From the IMG/VR virus record IMGVR_UViG_3300008450_000600, positions 1 to 20,468 of that record: DNA of 20,468 bases; one strand, 5' to 3'. The DNA comes from a virus. A program made the position numbers and the translations under genes. Below, piece after piece: positions 13,007-20,456 of this stretch. Position 1 is the first letter of the stretch, and the number at the start of each line of letters is the position of its first letter. The notes under the pieces were generated by a model. That model saw nothing but the letters and a program-made list of their open reading frames with translations, was not told where the DNA came from and did no database searches.

Positions 13007-14236
13007 ATGGCAACAAGAATGCAACAGCGCAGAGGTACTGCTTCTCAGTGGACTTCTGCTAACCCAATATTAAATGCTGGAGAAATGGGCTGGGAGTCAG
13101 ACACAAACAAGTTCAAGATTGGTGATGGAACAAATCACTGGGCAGACCTTGATTACTTTATTGATATTAACTCAACAGTAAACCCAGCATTTGGATCAAG
13201 TATTACTTTTGAAGGTGCTACCGCTGATTCATATGAGACTACTCTTCAGGTAACAGATCCAACAGCAGACCGTACTATTACGTTTCCAGATGAAACAGGC
13301 ACAGTTCAACTCAGAGTTACTGATGTTTCAGACACAGAAATTGGATACCTTAACGGTGTAACTTCAGCAATTCAGACACAGATTGATTCCAAGGCTCCAG
13401 CAAACAATGCATCATTTACTGGAACATTCTCTGCACCAACAGGAACAATTACTTCAACAATGATTGCTGATGGCACAATTGTTGATGGTGACATTAATGC
13501 ATCTGCAGCGATTGCTCAGTCTAAGATTGATGGTCTTTCAACAAGCCTTTCTGCTAAAGCAGATCTTGCTGGACCAACATTTACTGGGACAGTAGTACTT
13601 CCTTCAACAACTTCAATTGGTGATGTTTCATCAACTGAAATTGGATACGTAAATGGAGTTACTTCGGCAATTCAGACCCAAATGGATGCTAAGGCTCCTC
13701 TTGCAGATCCAACATTTACAGGGACAGTATCTGCAGCAAACTTAACACTTTCTGGTGACTTGACCGTAAACGGAACTACAACAAACATTAACTCAACTAA
13801 CCTTGTTGTAGAGGACAAAAATATTGTTCTTGGAGACACAACAACCCCTACTGATACAACTGCTGATGGCGGAGGTATCACACTTAAGGGCGCAACTGAT
13901 AAAACCTTCAACTGGGTTGATTCTACAGATTCTTGGACTTCATCAGAGCACATTAATCTTGCATCAGGCAAGACTTTAAAGTACAATGGTACTGATCTAA
14001 TTGCAGCACAGTCTGGTAACTCAGGCAAGTATCTTACAACTGATGGAACTTCAACTTCTTGGGGAACTGTCTCAGGATATTCTGCTCCAACACTTGGTTC
14101 AACATCAATTGCTTCAGGTGCAACTGTTACAACAATTGTTGGACTTACAAAAGTTCGTTCAGATGTATTTACAACACTTGATGCTAATGGATATGAAGTT
14201 GATATTGAAACAATGACAATCATGGGTGCTTTTTAA
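13007..14236 (+). CDS. Tail fibre protein with Mtd N-terminal-like domain
   Basis: This 409-residue protein starts with residues 4-50 that fit the N-terminal domain of phage major tropism determinant-type proteins: R-M-Q-Q-R-R-G-T-A-S-Q-W, then L-N-A-G-E-M-G-W-E-S-D-T-N-K-F-K-I-G-D-G-T. Modules shared with the 10635 fibre follow: the 35-residue D-P-T-A-D-R-T-I-T-F module (66-100); E-I-G-Y-x-N-G-V-T-S-A-I-Q-T-Q twice (111-125, 211-225); P-x-F-T-G-T repeats; and the 81-residue S-G-D-L-T-V-N-G module (248-328). The last 60 residues are specific to this protein. A trimeric fibre is expected. No C-type lectin domain follows the Mtd_N part, so this is not a diversity-generated Mtd. It ends 33 bases before a strong terminator. 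Confidence 0.8.
   Translation: MATRMQQRRGTASQWTSANPILNAGEMGWESDTNKFKIGDGTNHWADLDYFIDINSTVNPAFGSSITFEGATADSYETTLQVTDPTADRTITFPDETGTVQLRVTDVSDTEIGYLNGVTSAIQTQIDSKAPANNASFTGTFSAPTGTITSTMIADGTIVDGDINASAAIAQSKIDGLSTSLSAKADLAGPTFTGTVVLPSTTSIGDVSSTEIGYVNGVTSAIQTQMDAKAPLADPTFTGTVSAANLTLSGDLTVNGTTTNINSTNLVVEDKNIVLGDTTTPTDTTADGGGITLKGATDKTFNWVDSTDSWTSSEHINLASGKTLKYNGTDLIAAQSGNSGKYLTTDGTSTSWGTVSGYSAPTLGSTSIASGATVTTIVGLTKVRSDVFTTLDANGYEVDIETMTIMGAF
13748..13990 (+). repeat. 81-residue fibre module, copy 2
   Basis: This segment encodes residues 248-328 of the Mtd_N-type fibre and aligns without gaps with 11661-11903. Conserved parts include S-G-D-L-T-V-N-G-T-T-T, A-D-G-G-G-I-T-L-K-G-A-T-D-K-T-F and S-T-D-S-W-T-S-S-E-H. 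Variable parts are short. Confidence 0.75.
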
Positions 14237-14268
14237 AAACTAAAGCACTAACTATAAAGTAAAGATTT

Positions 14269-14299
14269 ACACGCTCTTATTGAGCGTGTTTTTCTTTTT
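14269..14299 (+). terminator. Intrinsic terminator after the fibre operon
   Basis: ACACGCTC (14269-14276) pairs perfectly with GAGCGTGT (14282-14289) around a 5-base loop, followed by a T-rich run to 14299. It ends the fibre transcription unit before the reductase gene. Confidence 0.9.
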
Positions 14300-14306
14300 A
14301 AATTTG

Positions 14307-14315
14307 TGCTATACT
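14307..14315 (+). promoter_or_regulatory. Extended -10 promoter TGCTATACT for the reductase
   Basis: TGC 14307-14309 precedes TATACT 14310-14315, directly after the terminator. The expected transcript start is near 14322, giving a leader of about 55 bases. The ribosome site is GAAAGG (14361-14366), ten bases before ATG 14377. Confidence 0.6.
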
Positions 14316-14321
14316 TAAGAC

Positions 14322-14342
14322 TACTTCGCAAATTACGAAGTA
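14322..14342 (+). other. 5'-terminal hairpin of the reductase mRNA
   Basis: TACTTCG (14322-14328) and CGAAGTA (14336-14342) form a perfect 7-base stem with loop CAAATTA. The stem begins at the predicted first base of the transcript. It has no T-run, so it is not a terminator. It may protect the mRNA or be an operator; the leader is too short for a cobalamin riboswitch. Confidence 0.5.
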
Positions 14343-14376
14343 CTTATCTTATTTTACTTTGAAAGGTACATAATAA

Positions 14377-16410
14377 ATGTCAGAAAGCGTATTCTCTTTT
14401 CGTCTATCAGAAGAATTTGTAAATAAATATCAAAGCATTCCAGCACCATTTGGATTCTCAGATGCAGGATCTAACTCGTTGGGAGAGGTAACGTTTATTC
14501 GTACATATTCTCGTGTTAAGGAAGACGGGACAAAGGAACGCTGGCATGAGGTTTGCCGTCGTGTAATTGAGGGTATGTACTCAGTTCAAAAGAACCATGC
14601 TAAAGATAATCGTCTACCATGGAATGATAACAAGGCTCAGAAGTCTGCTCAAGAAGCATTCCAAAGAATGTTTGAATTGAAGTGGACTCCACCAGGTCGT
14701 GGTCTCTGGGCATTCGGAACTCCCATGACTATGGAGAAGCGTAACTCTGCATCCCTTCAAAACTGCGCTATGGTTTCAACAAGAGACATTGATCGTAATG
14801 ATCCAGGTGCTCTTTTTGCTTGGGTAATGGATGCATTAATGTTAGGTATTGGTGTAGGGTTTGATACCCTTGGACAAGATAAGCAAATGTCTATCTATGC
14901 TCCAACTGAGCCAGCATCTATTTATGAAATCCCAGACACTCGTGAAGGATGGGTAGAGTCTGTTAGATTACTTATTAATTCATTCCTTCGTCAAAACCAG
15001 CCTATTCAAGAGTTTACCTATGACCTTATCCGTCCTCTAGGTGCCCCTATTAAGGGCTTTGGAGGCGTTGCAAGCGGTCCAGCACCACTTATTGATCTCC
15101 ATACACGGATTCGCAATGTGATTGGCTCTAGAGCAGGAGAGGCCCTTGATAGCCGTGCTATTGTAGACCTTGTAAATCTTATTGGCACCTGTGTTGTTTC
15201 TGGAAATGTTCGTCGTTCTGCTACCCTTGCACTTGGCGTTCCACAAGATGAAGGCTTTATTAATCTTAAAAATCCAGAAGTATTTCCTGAAAGAAATTCA
15301 TATGATCCAGAAAAGCCAGGTTGGGCTTGGATGAGTAATAATTCTATTGCTGCTGAAATTGGAACTAAGTATGAAGACTATGTAGATCTAATTGCAGATA
15401 ACGGAGAACCAGGTTTTATCTGGCTTGATGTTGCTCGTAATTATGGAAGACTTGCAGATGCACCTGATTATAAAGATGCTCGTGTTATGGGATTCAATCC
15501 ATGTGCAGAGCAACCACTTGAGTCTTATGAACTTTGTACTCTTGTAGAAGTTCACTTAAACCGTCATGAATCTAAAGAAGATTTTCTTAAGACATTAAAG
15601 TTTGCATACCTTTATGGAAAGACTGTAACCCTTATGCCAACACACTGGCAGCAGACAAACGGTATTATGCAACGCAATCGCCGTATTGGAACATCTCTAA
15701 CAGGTATTGCTTCATTTGCAGATACTTATGGACTTCCAACAACTCGTGAATGGATGGATGAGGGATATAACAAGATTCGTCACTATGACCATCAGTATTC
15801 AGAATGGCTTTGTGTTCGTGAATCAGTTCGTGTAACCACTGTTAAGCCTTCAGGATCTGTATCACTTCTATCTGGTGCTACCCCTGGAGTTCACTGGGGT
15901 CCTGGTGGAGAATTTTATCTTCGTGCTATTCGCTTTGGAAATACTGACCCAATGCTTCATTTGTTTAAAGCAGCGGGGTATAAGATTGAAGCAGACCTTG
16001 TATCAGCAAACACATCAGTAGTCTATTTCCCAGTAGCGTCTGGACACAAGCGTGCAGAAAAGCAAGTTAGCCTATTTGAAAAAATTGGTTTGGCAGCAAC
16101 TGCTCAGAAATACTGGTCAGATAATGGTGTTTCTGTAACCCTTTCTTTTGACAAAGAAGAAGAGACAAAGTTTATTGCTCCAGCCCTGAATATGTACGAA
16201 GGACAGTTAAAGGCAGTATCATTCCTTCCAATGGGAAATAAGACATATCCTCAGCAACCTTATACAGAAATAACAAGAGAAGAATACAACTCATATGTAG
16301 GTAAGATTGGCAAGATTGACTGGTCTGCTATTTATGATGGGGTAGAAAACCTTGAGGCTGCTGGTGAGGCATACTGTTCTACAGACGCATGTGAGATTAA
16401 GTTTTACTAG
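14377..16410 (+). CDS. nrdJ: Adenosylcobalamin-dependent ribonucleoside-triphosphate reductase (class II)
   Basis: This 677-residue enzyme reduces ribonucleotides to deoxyribonucleotides using a thiyl radical generated with coenzyme B12, supplying dNTPs for phage replication in the cytoplasm. Key residues by homology with the Lactobacillus leichmannii enzyme: the active-site pair C130 (S-L-Q-N-C-A-M-V) and C387 (Y-E-L-C-T-L-V-E-V); radical Cys C376 and Glu E378 in F-N-P-C-A-E (373-378); and the C-terminal shuttle cysteines C667 and C672 (Y-C-S-T-D-A-C). Other family blocks are P-D-T-R-E-G-W-V (186-193), G-F-G-G-V-A-S-G-P (227-235), G-N-V-R-R-S-A (276-282), N-R-R-I-G-T-S (434-440) and T-T-V-K-P-S-G-S-V (487-495). 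All catalytic residues are present, so it is probably active. It is shorter than the 739-residue reference, mainly between C130 and P-D-T-R-E-G. It has its own promoter and leader, and lies between structural genes, which is unusual. Confidence 0.93.
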   Translation: MSESVFSFRLSEEFVNKYQSIPAPFGFSDAGSNSLGEVTFIRTYSRVKEDGTKERWHEVCRRVIEGMYSVQKNHAKDNRLPWNDNKAQKSAQEAFQRMFELKWTPPGRGLWAFGTPMTMEKRNSASLQNCAMVSTRDIDRNDPGALFAWVMDALMLGIGVGFDTLGQDKQMSIYAPTEPASIYEIPDTREGWVESVRLLINSFLRQNQPIQEFTYDLIRPLGAPIKGFGGVASGPAPLIDLHTRIRNVIGSRAGEALDSRAIVDLVNLIGTCVVSGNVRRSATLALGVPQDEGFINLKNPEVFPERNSYDPEKPGWAWMSNNSIAAEIGTKYEDYVDLIADNGEPGFIWLDVARNYGRLADAPDYKDARVMGFNPCAEQPLESYELCTLVEVHLNRHESKEDFLKTLKFAYLYGKTVTLMPTHWQQTNGIMQRNRRIGTSLTGIASFADTYGLPTTREWMDEGYNKIRHYDHQYSEWLCVRESVRVTTVKPSGSVSLLSGATPGVHWGPGGEFYLRAIRFGNTDPMLHLFKAAGYKIEADLVSANTSVVYFPVASGHKRAEKQVSLFEKIGLAATAQKYWSDNGVSVTLSFDKEEETKFIAPALNMYEGQLKAVSFLPMGNKTYPQQPYTEITREEYNSYVGKIGKIDWSAIYDGVENLEAAGEAYCSTDACEIKFY

Positions 16411-16419
16411 TCCCTAGCC

Positions 16420-16428
16420 TGCTATAAT
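16420..16428 (+). promoter_or_regulatory. Extended -10 promoter TGCTATAAT with short leader
   Basis: TGC 16420-16422 precedes TATAAT 16423-16428. There are 17 bases to ATG 16446, with the ribosome site AGGAGA at 16437-16442, the same geometry as at 1600 and 2552. A second TGGTATA lies at 16431-16437, overlapping the ribosome site; its TATAGG hexamer is a poor match. Confidence 0.6.
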
Positions 16429-16445
16429 AGTGGTATAGGAGAACA

Positions 16446-19400
16446 ATGTCTAATCCATCAAACTTATATGCAGAAAAGATCTTTTCGGAACACCCATTGG
16501 TTTTGTGGGCACTTGACGATAAGGCTGACTATGTAAGTTTGATTACAGAGGCTCAAAGAAATATTGAATCTCTTTGGACCGTAACTGGTGGAACTAGAAA
16601 TACAGATCCTGGAAGTGGTGCAGTAAATCCACCATTTGAGGATAGCCTTTCAACTAGTATTCTAGGTACTGTTCCATCTGGATCTCCAGGAAATATTGTT
16701 CTTATTAGTCCAAACCTTACTAATTTTTCTAACATGAATGCTTCTCTTGGAACTTTCTCTGTTGGATCTTATTTTTATTCAAACAGTATTTATGCTAATT
16801 CTGTATCTATTGGATACGAGTATACAGACCCAGCAACATCTTCAGTTGTTCAACAGTTAGAAACATTCACTGATCCAATATACAATAGGTGGTCTTTTAT
16901 ATCTTCTACTTTTACAATACCAGACAAGGTTGCAACCTTCAGGATTGTAATTAAAATTGCTACTGCTGTTGGCGGAGCATCTACTTCAGATTATGAATTT
17001 TATGTTAATGGTATTAGTGCGGGACAGTGGGCAGAAGAATTTCATGCTACCTCTCTTGGAACTTCCGTTTCTTCATTTCCTACAGACATTGCCCTAACGC
17101 AAGACTATGCAGTTGAGGCACTTCCATACGGATTAACAGATGTTAGCGGATACTATTTGGCATCAGCAACATCTTTATTTGCAAGGAACACAAGTATACC
17201 GTTGGTGTATGGTGCATCAGGACTTACTAAGATTACTCCAAATGGAGAAAATCCTTCTTTAATTATTCCAGGTCAAGGATTCTTAAATGAACTTGGCAGA
17301 TACAATGAGTACACTGTTGAATTCTGGGCAAGAATAAACTCAGATGCAACACAGCCAAAAAAGATATTTGGACCAATTGCATCTTCAGATGGTCTATATG
17401 TTGAGTCTGGATTTATAACATTAAAAATTGGAAATGCATTTAGATCACACTTTGTTGGCGAATGGTATCGACCAATGCTAATAAATATTAGAGTTATTAA
17501 AAATGCTGCAAGTTTACTTGTTAATGGAGAAGAAGTTTTGTCCCTGTCTTTTGACACAGAGTCAATATCTTTACCCGCAGCACTAAATGAAGCAAACCAA
17601 GACTCTCAAGACTGGCTTGGTTTTTATGCTTATACAGATGTTCCAGAAATAGAAATTGACTGTGTAGCAATTTATCCATACCAGGTCCCAGTTACAGTTG
17701 CTAAGCGTAGATGGGTTTATGGTCAAGGCGTTGAATCACCAGAAGGAATTAACTCAGCCTATGGTGGAACATCTGCATTTATTGATTACTCTTTTGCAGA
17801 TTACACAGCAAATTATTCATACCCAAACTTTGCTAAATGGCAACAGGGAACATTTGATAATCTTGTTACAACAGCAACATCCCTACAGACACCAACATAT
17901 GCTTTGCCAGACATATTTCTTGAGACAAAAACATTGCAAGAATTTTATAATGATAATCAGGCAATTCAAGTTGGAAATGCAAAGTTTATGTGTTTGAAAC
18001 CAAATGAAGACTGGAGCGCTATTGATGGATATATTAACTTCTCTAGTCTAGACATATTAAACGACGAAGTACACGCCATCTATTCTGTAATTCAGGCAAC
18101 TGATGCTGATGCCGATGAACAAATCCTTATTGATATTCAAGACACACTGACGGGAAATAAACTTAGCGTAATTAAAGAGGGGCTATTGGTTAAATATTAT
18201 CTAACCTATAACAACGATCAAGAACTTCTATATACAACAGATGCACTTGTTCTTAATACAAAAAGAGCAGTTGGAATAGATATAGATAAACTTATTAATA
18301 CTTTTGGCGGAAATGTTTCAACATTTTTTGGAAGCAGAAAAGGCCTTACCTTATACATTGGTGGAGATAAGACGGGAACTAAAACTTTCTCTGGATACAT
18401 CTATACAGTTGGATTATGCACAACATCTAACAAGGCTCAGTTAACAGATCACTTTCTAGACAATGGTATCGCAATTCTTACTTCTGGAGATGAACTAATT
18501 GTTCACACTGCAAGTTATACTCTTTTAGCAAATGAATCCTACAATACTTTCTTTCTAGATATTGGAATTTCTGGATATTGGGAAGATTATATGCCTCTTT
18601 CATACTTTGCTCAGTATGTAAAAAATGACGTTGGTAATGAATACTATGATCTAGATTTTATTCAGTTTAATGTTGACTATCCAGAACCATCTACAGTTAC
18701 CCAGGCAGATATTGGCGTTGAGTCTTTTTCTTATCTTGACTTGTATAATCAGTATGCTTCTCCATCTCAAAGAACTTATACTGATCTAGCAGATGCAACT
18801 GAAACTGGCTGGGAAGACTATCTAGATATGGCTGAGCAATCTGTAAGTGCTTATATATATAATACAGACAATTCAGAGGTTAGAAGTTATATAACATTTC
18901 AATATGTTGCAGAAGGAGCAAACTCTCCAGTTGCAAACTTTTTGACAGTAGACAGACCGCTACAAACAAAAATATTAGATATGGACAATCATCCGCAATG
19001 GGAAACTACAAGATTTGAGGTTGTAAACAATACACTTATTTATCCAAGCAAAACTGTAGACTTTAATGAGTTAGCAGTTGTGTATCGTCTTGAGTTTAAT
19101 ATTCGTGGAATATTAACCAAGCCACTAAACCTAAGAAACCTTTCCCTTGCTTCTCAAGTTTTAAATGACAACTCTTTTAATCCTATTGGTACAAAATTTG
19201 GAAACGACTTGTTCCCATATAAGAGGTCTGGAATATATTATGACTATAAGTCTAAAAATCCTTTTAGCATTTACAAGGGAAGCACTCCATACCTTTATAT
19301 GACAAAAAATTCAGGAATTGAAGTTCGTGGAGATTTTATTTCTTCTATAGATCGTGGAGTAGCCTTACCAGTAAACACAACGCTTGCAAACAATTATCGT

Positions 19401-20042
19401 ATTAGTGCTTTCCAGGCTTGGTACAGAAATGACAACGCTCTTTTTTCAAGTTCTCCAGTACAGTTGTTTGAAATAAGACACAAGAATGAAACAATAAAGT
19501 TTTATACAAAAGCAGTTAATGCTTCTGGTAGTAGAGCAAAAATATACGCAGTTAACGACTCAACTGGAGAAGAGGTCAATGGGTTATCTTATTATATTAA
19601 CGGGTACATTGTCAGAGAGCCAGTTCTAACAATTAAAGAGTGGACTGTAATAGGTATATCCTTTGGATCATCCCTAATCTTTGACTCATTCTTGGGGTCA
19701 ATAAATGTAAATGGCCCAGGAGTATTTAATAATATTTCTTATTACCAAGCAACAGACTTGCAGCAAATTCAGAGCGTCATTACAAGACCTTGGGCAAATG
19801 TTAAGACAGAAGATGGAACCAACTTTGACTGGCAGCATTGGAAGACTAACTACTCGTGGAATGGTATGCTAGTTGTATCAACATCCTCAACCTATGGCGT
19901 AAACCCTTCAGAAATCTATAAAACCTATATTGGAACCAATAAGATTATTGTAGATGATGGTGAAGGCATGAGCCTAGACTCTGATAAACTTAAGATTTAT
20001 GATGCTGTTGAGTGGTCAAGTTCTGTTGTCACTGCAGTCTAA
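16446..20042 (+). CDS. Large LamG-like structural protein, multi-domain
   Basis: This 1198-residue protein starts with a conserved-looking segment, H-P-L-V-L-W-A-L-D-D (16-25). Residues about 75-195 resemble a carbohydrate-binding beta-sandwich module (R-W-S-F-I-S-S-T-F-T-I-P and F-Y-V-N-G-I). Residues about 285-415 form a concanavalin/LamG-like jellyroll: Y-T-V-E-F-W-A-R-I, G-L-Y-V-E-S-G-F-I-T-L-K-I-G, W-Y-R-P-M-L-I-N-I-R-V, L-L-V-N-G-E-E-V and I-E-I-D-C-V-A-I-Y. A second related stretch lies around 545-690 (L-Y-I-G-G ... F-S-G-Y-I-Y-T-V-G-L-C). A third lies near the C-terminus (F-Q-A-W-Y-R, K-E-W-T-V-I-G-I-S-F, G-S-I-N-V-N-G-P-G, N-I-S-Y-Y-Q). No catalytic motif is recognisable. It is probably a tail or appendage protein that binds cell-surface glycans. 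It has its own promoter and ribosome site. Confidence 0.7.
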   Translation: MSNPSNLYAEKIFSEHPLVLWALDDKADYVSLITEAQRNIESLWTVTGGTRNTDPGSGAVNPPFEDSLSTSILGTVPSGSPGNIVLISPNLTNFSNMNASLGTFSVGSYFYSNSIYANSVSIGYEYTDPATSSVVQQLETFTDPIYNRWSFISSTFTIPDKVATFRIVIKIATAVGGASTSDYEFYVNGISAGQWAEEFHATSLGTSVSSFPTDIALTQDYAVEALPYGLTDVSGYYLASATSLFARNTSIPLVYGASGLTKITPNGENPSLIIPGQGFLNELGRYNEYTVEFWARINSDATQPKKIFGPIASSDGLYVESGFITLKIGNAFRSHFVGEWYRPMLINIRVIKNAASLLVNGEEVLSLSFDTESISLPAALNEANQDSQDWLGFYAYTDVPEIEIDCVAIYPYQVPVTVAKRRWVYGQGVESPEGINSAYGGTSAFIDYSFADYTANYSYPNFAKWQQGTFDNLVTTATSLQTPTYALPDIFLETKTLQEFYNDNQAIQVGNAKFMCLKPNEDWSAIDGYINFSSLDILNDEVHAIYSVIQATDADADEQILIDIQDTLTGNKLSVIKEGLLVKYYLTYNNDQELLYTTDALVLNTKRAVGIDIDKLINTFGGNVSTFFGSRKGLTLYIGGDKTGTKTFSGYIYTVGLCTTSNKAQLTDHFLDNGIAILTSGDELIVHTASYTLLANESYNTFFLDIGISGYWEDYMPLSYFAQYVKNDVGNEYYDLDFIQFNVDYPEPSTVTQADIGVESFSYLDLYNQYASPSQRTYTDLADATETGWEDYLDMAEQSVSAYIYNTDNSEVRSYITFQYVAEGANSPVANFLTVDRPLQTKILDMDNHPQWETTRFEVVNNTLIYPSKTVDFNELAVVYRLEFNIRGILTKPLNLRNLSLASQVLNDNSFNPIGTKFGNDLFPYKRSGIYYDYKSKNPFSIYKGSTPYLYMTKNSGIEVRGDFISSIDRGVALPVNTTLANNYRISAFQAWYRNDNALFSSSPVQLFEIRHKNETIKFYTKAVNASGSRAKIYAVNDSTGEEVNGLSYYINGYIVREPVLTIKEWTVIGISFGSSLIFDSFLGSINVNGPGVFNNISYYQATDLQQIQSVITRPWANVKTEDGTNFDWQHWKTNYSWNGMLVVSTSSTYGVNPSEIYKTYIGTNKIIVDDGEGMSLDSDKLKIYDAVEWSSSVVTAV

Positions 20043-20044
20043 TA

Positions 20045-20053
20045 TGGTATACT
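20045..20053 (+). promoter_or_regulatory. Extended -10 promoter TGGTATACT (leaderless)
   Basis: TGG 20045-20047 precedes TATACT 20048-20053, starting two bases after the previous stop. Seven bases separate the hexamer from ATG 20061, so the transcript should start at or next to the start codon. No ribosome site is seen. Confidence 0.65.
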
Positions 20054-20060
20054 AAAGGTT

Positions 20061-20456
20061 ATGAATCCATTAATTAGTCAAAAAACTGGTAAGCCTATTG
20101 TAAGCAATGTCCGAAGAAAGGTCATTGAGAAGCAGTATGACTGGGGTCTGTACGTATATAAGAAATCAACTGGCAAGTGGTTTACAGACGGAGAAGGCAA
20201 TGTACTCAACATTGAGTCAATGCGTGGTGACATTTCTAAGATTGCACAACTAAAAACTGCAGCAAAACACTTTGGTGACCCAGGAGATGGTGAAGCCGTG
20301 TTTGTTGCGGGACTTACAAGAATTACAGATGAAGAACACTCAGAGCAGATGGACAGACTCAAGCAGGGGTTAATTCCATCAATGAACGATCTAGGTGCTT
20401 GGCATGCTGCACAGCAAACAGTTGACAAATTTGGTAGGGGTGCTTTAGATGAGTGA
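20061..20456 (+). CDS. Conserved phage protein of unknown function
   Basis: This 131-residue protein contains Y-D-W-G-L-Y-V-Y-K-K (26-35), G-K-W-F-T-D-G-E-G-N-V-L-N-I (38-51), M-R-G-D-I-S-K-I-A-Q-L (54-64), A-A-K-H-F-G (67-72) and Q-G-L-I-P-S-M-N-D-L-G-A (102-113). I recall proteins with this same succession from actinophage structural regions, but know no established function. It is mostly soluble and mixed alpha/beta, with no signal peptide or transmembrane segment. It is predicted to be leaderless. Its last bases overlap the start of the next gene (ATGAGTGA, 20449-20456), so the two are co-translated. This resemblance is one of the weak arguments for an actinobacterial host. Confidence 0.65.
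   Translation: MNPLISQKTGKPIVSNVRRKVIEKQYDWGLYVYKKSTGKWFTDGEGNVLNIESMRGDISKIAQLKTAAKHFGDPGDGEAVFVAGLTRITDEEHSEQMDRLKQGLIPSMNDLGAWHAAQQTVDKFGRGALDE

Noticed and set aside
13007-14236. Diversity-generating retroelement target (Mtd)
   Set aside because: The N-terminal domain is Mtd-like, but there is no C-type lectin domain, no adenine-rich variable/template repeat pair and no reverse transcriptase in the window.
14316-14376. Cobalamin riboswitch before the B12-dependent reductase
   Set aside because: The leader is only about 55 bases and holds one simple hairpin; it lacks the conserved B12-box and the long multi-helix structure required.
16431-16439. Second extended -10 element TGGTATAGG before the LamG-like gene
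   Set aside because: The hexamer TATAGG is a poor match and overlaps the ribosome site; the upstream TGCTATAAT is better and has the 17-base spacing seen twice elsewhere.
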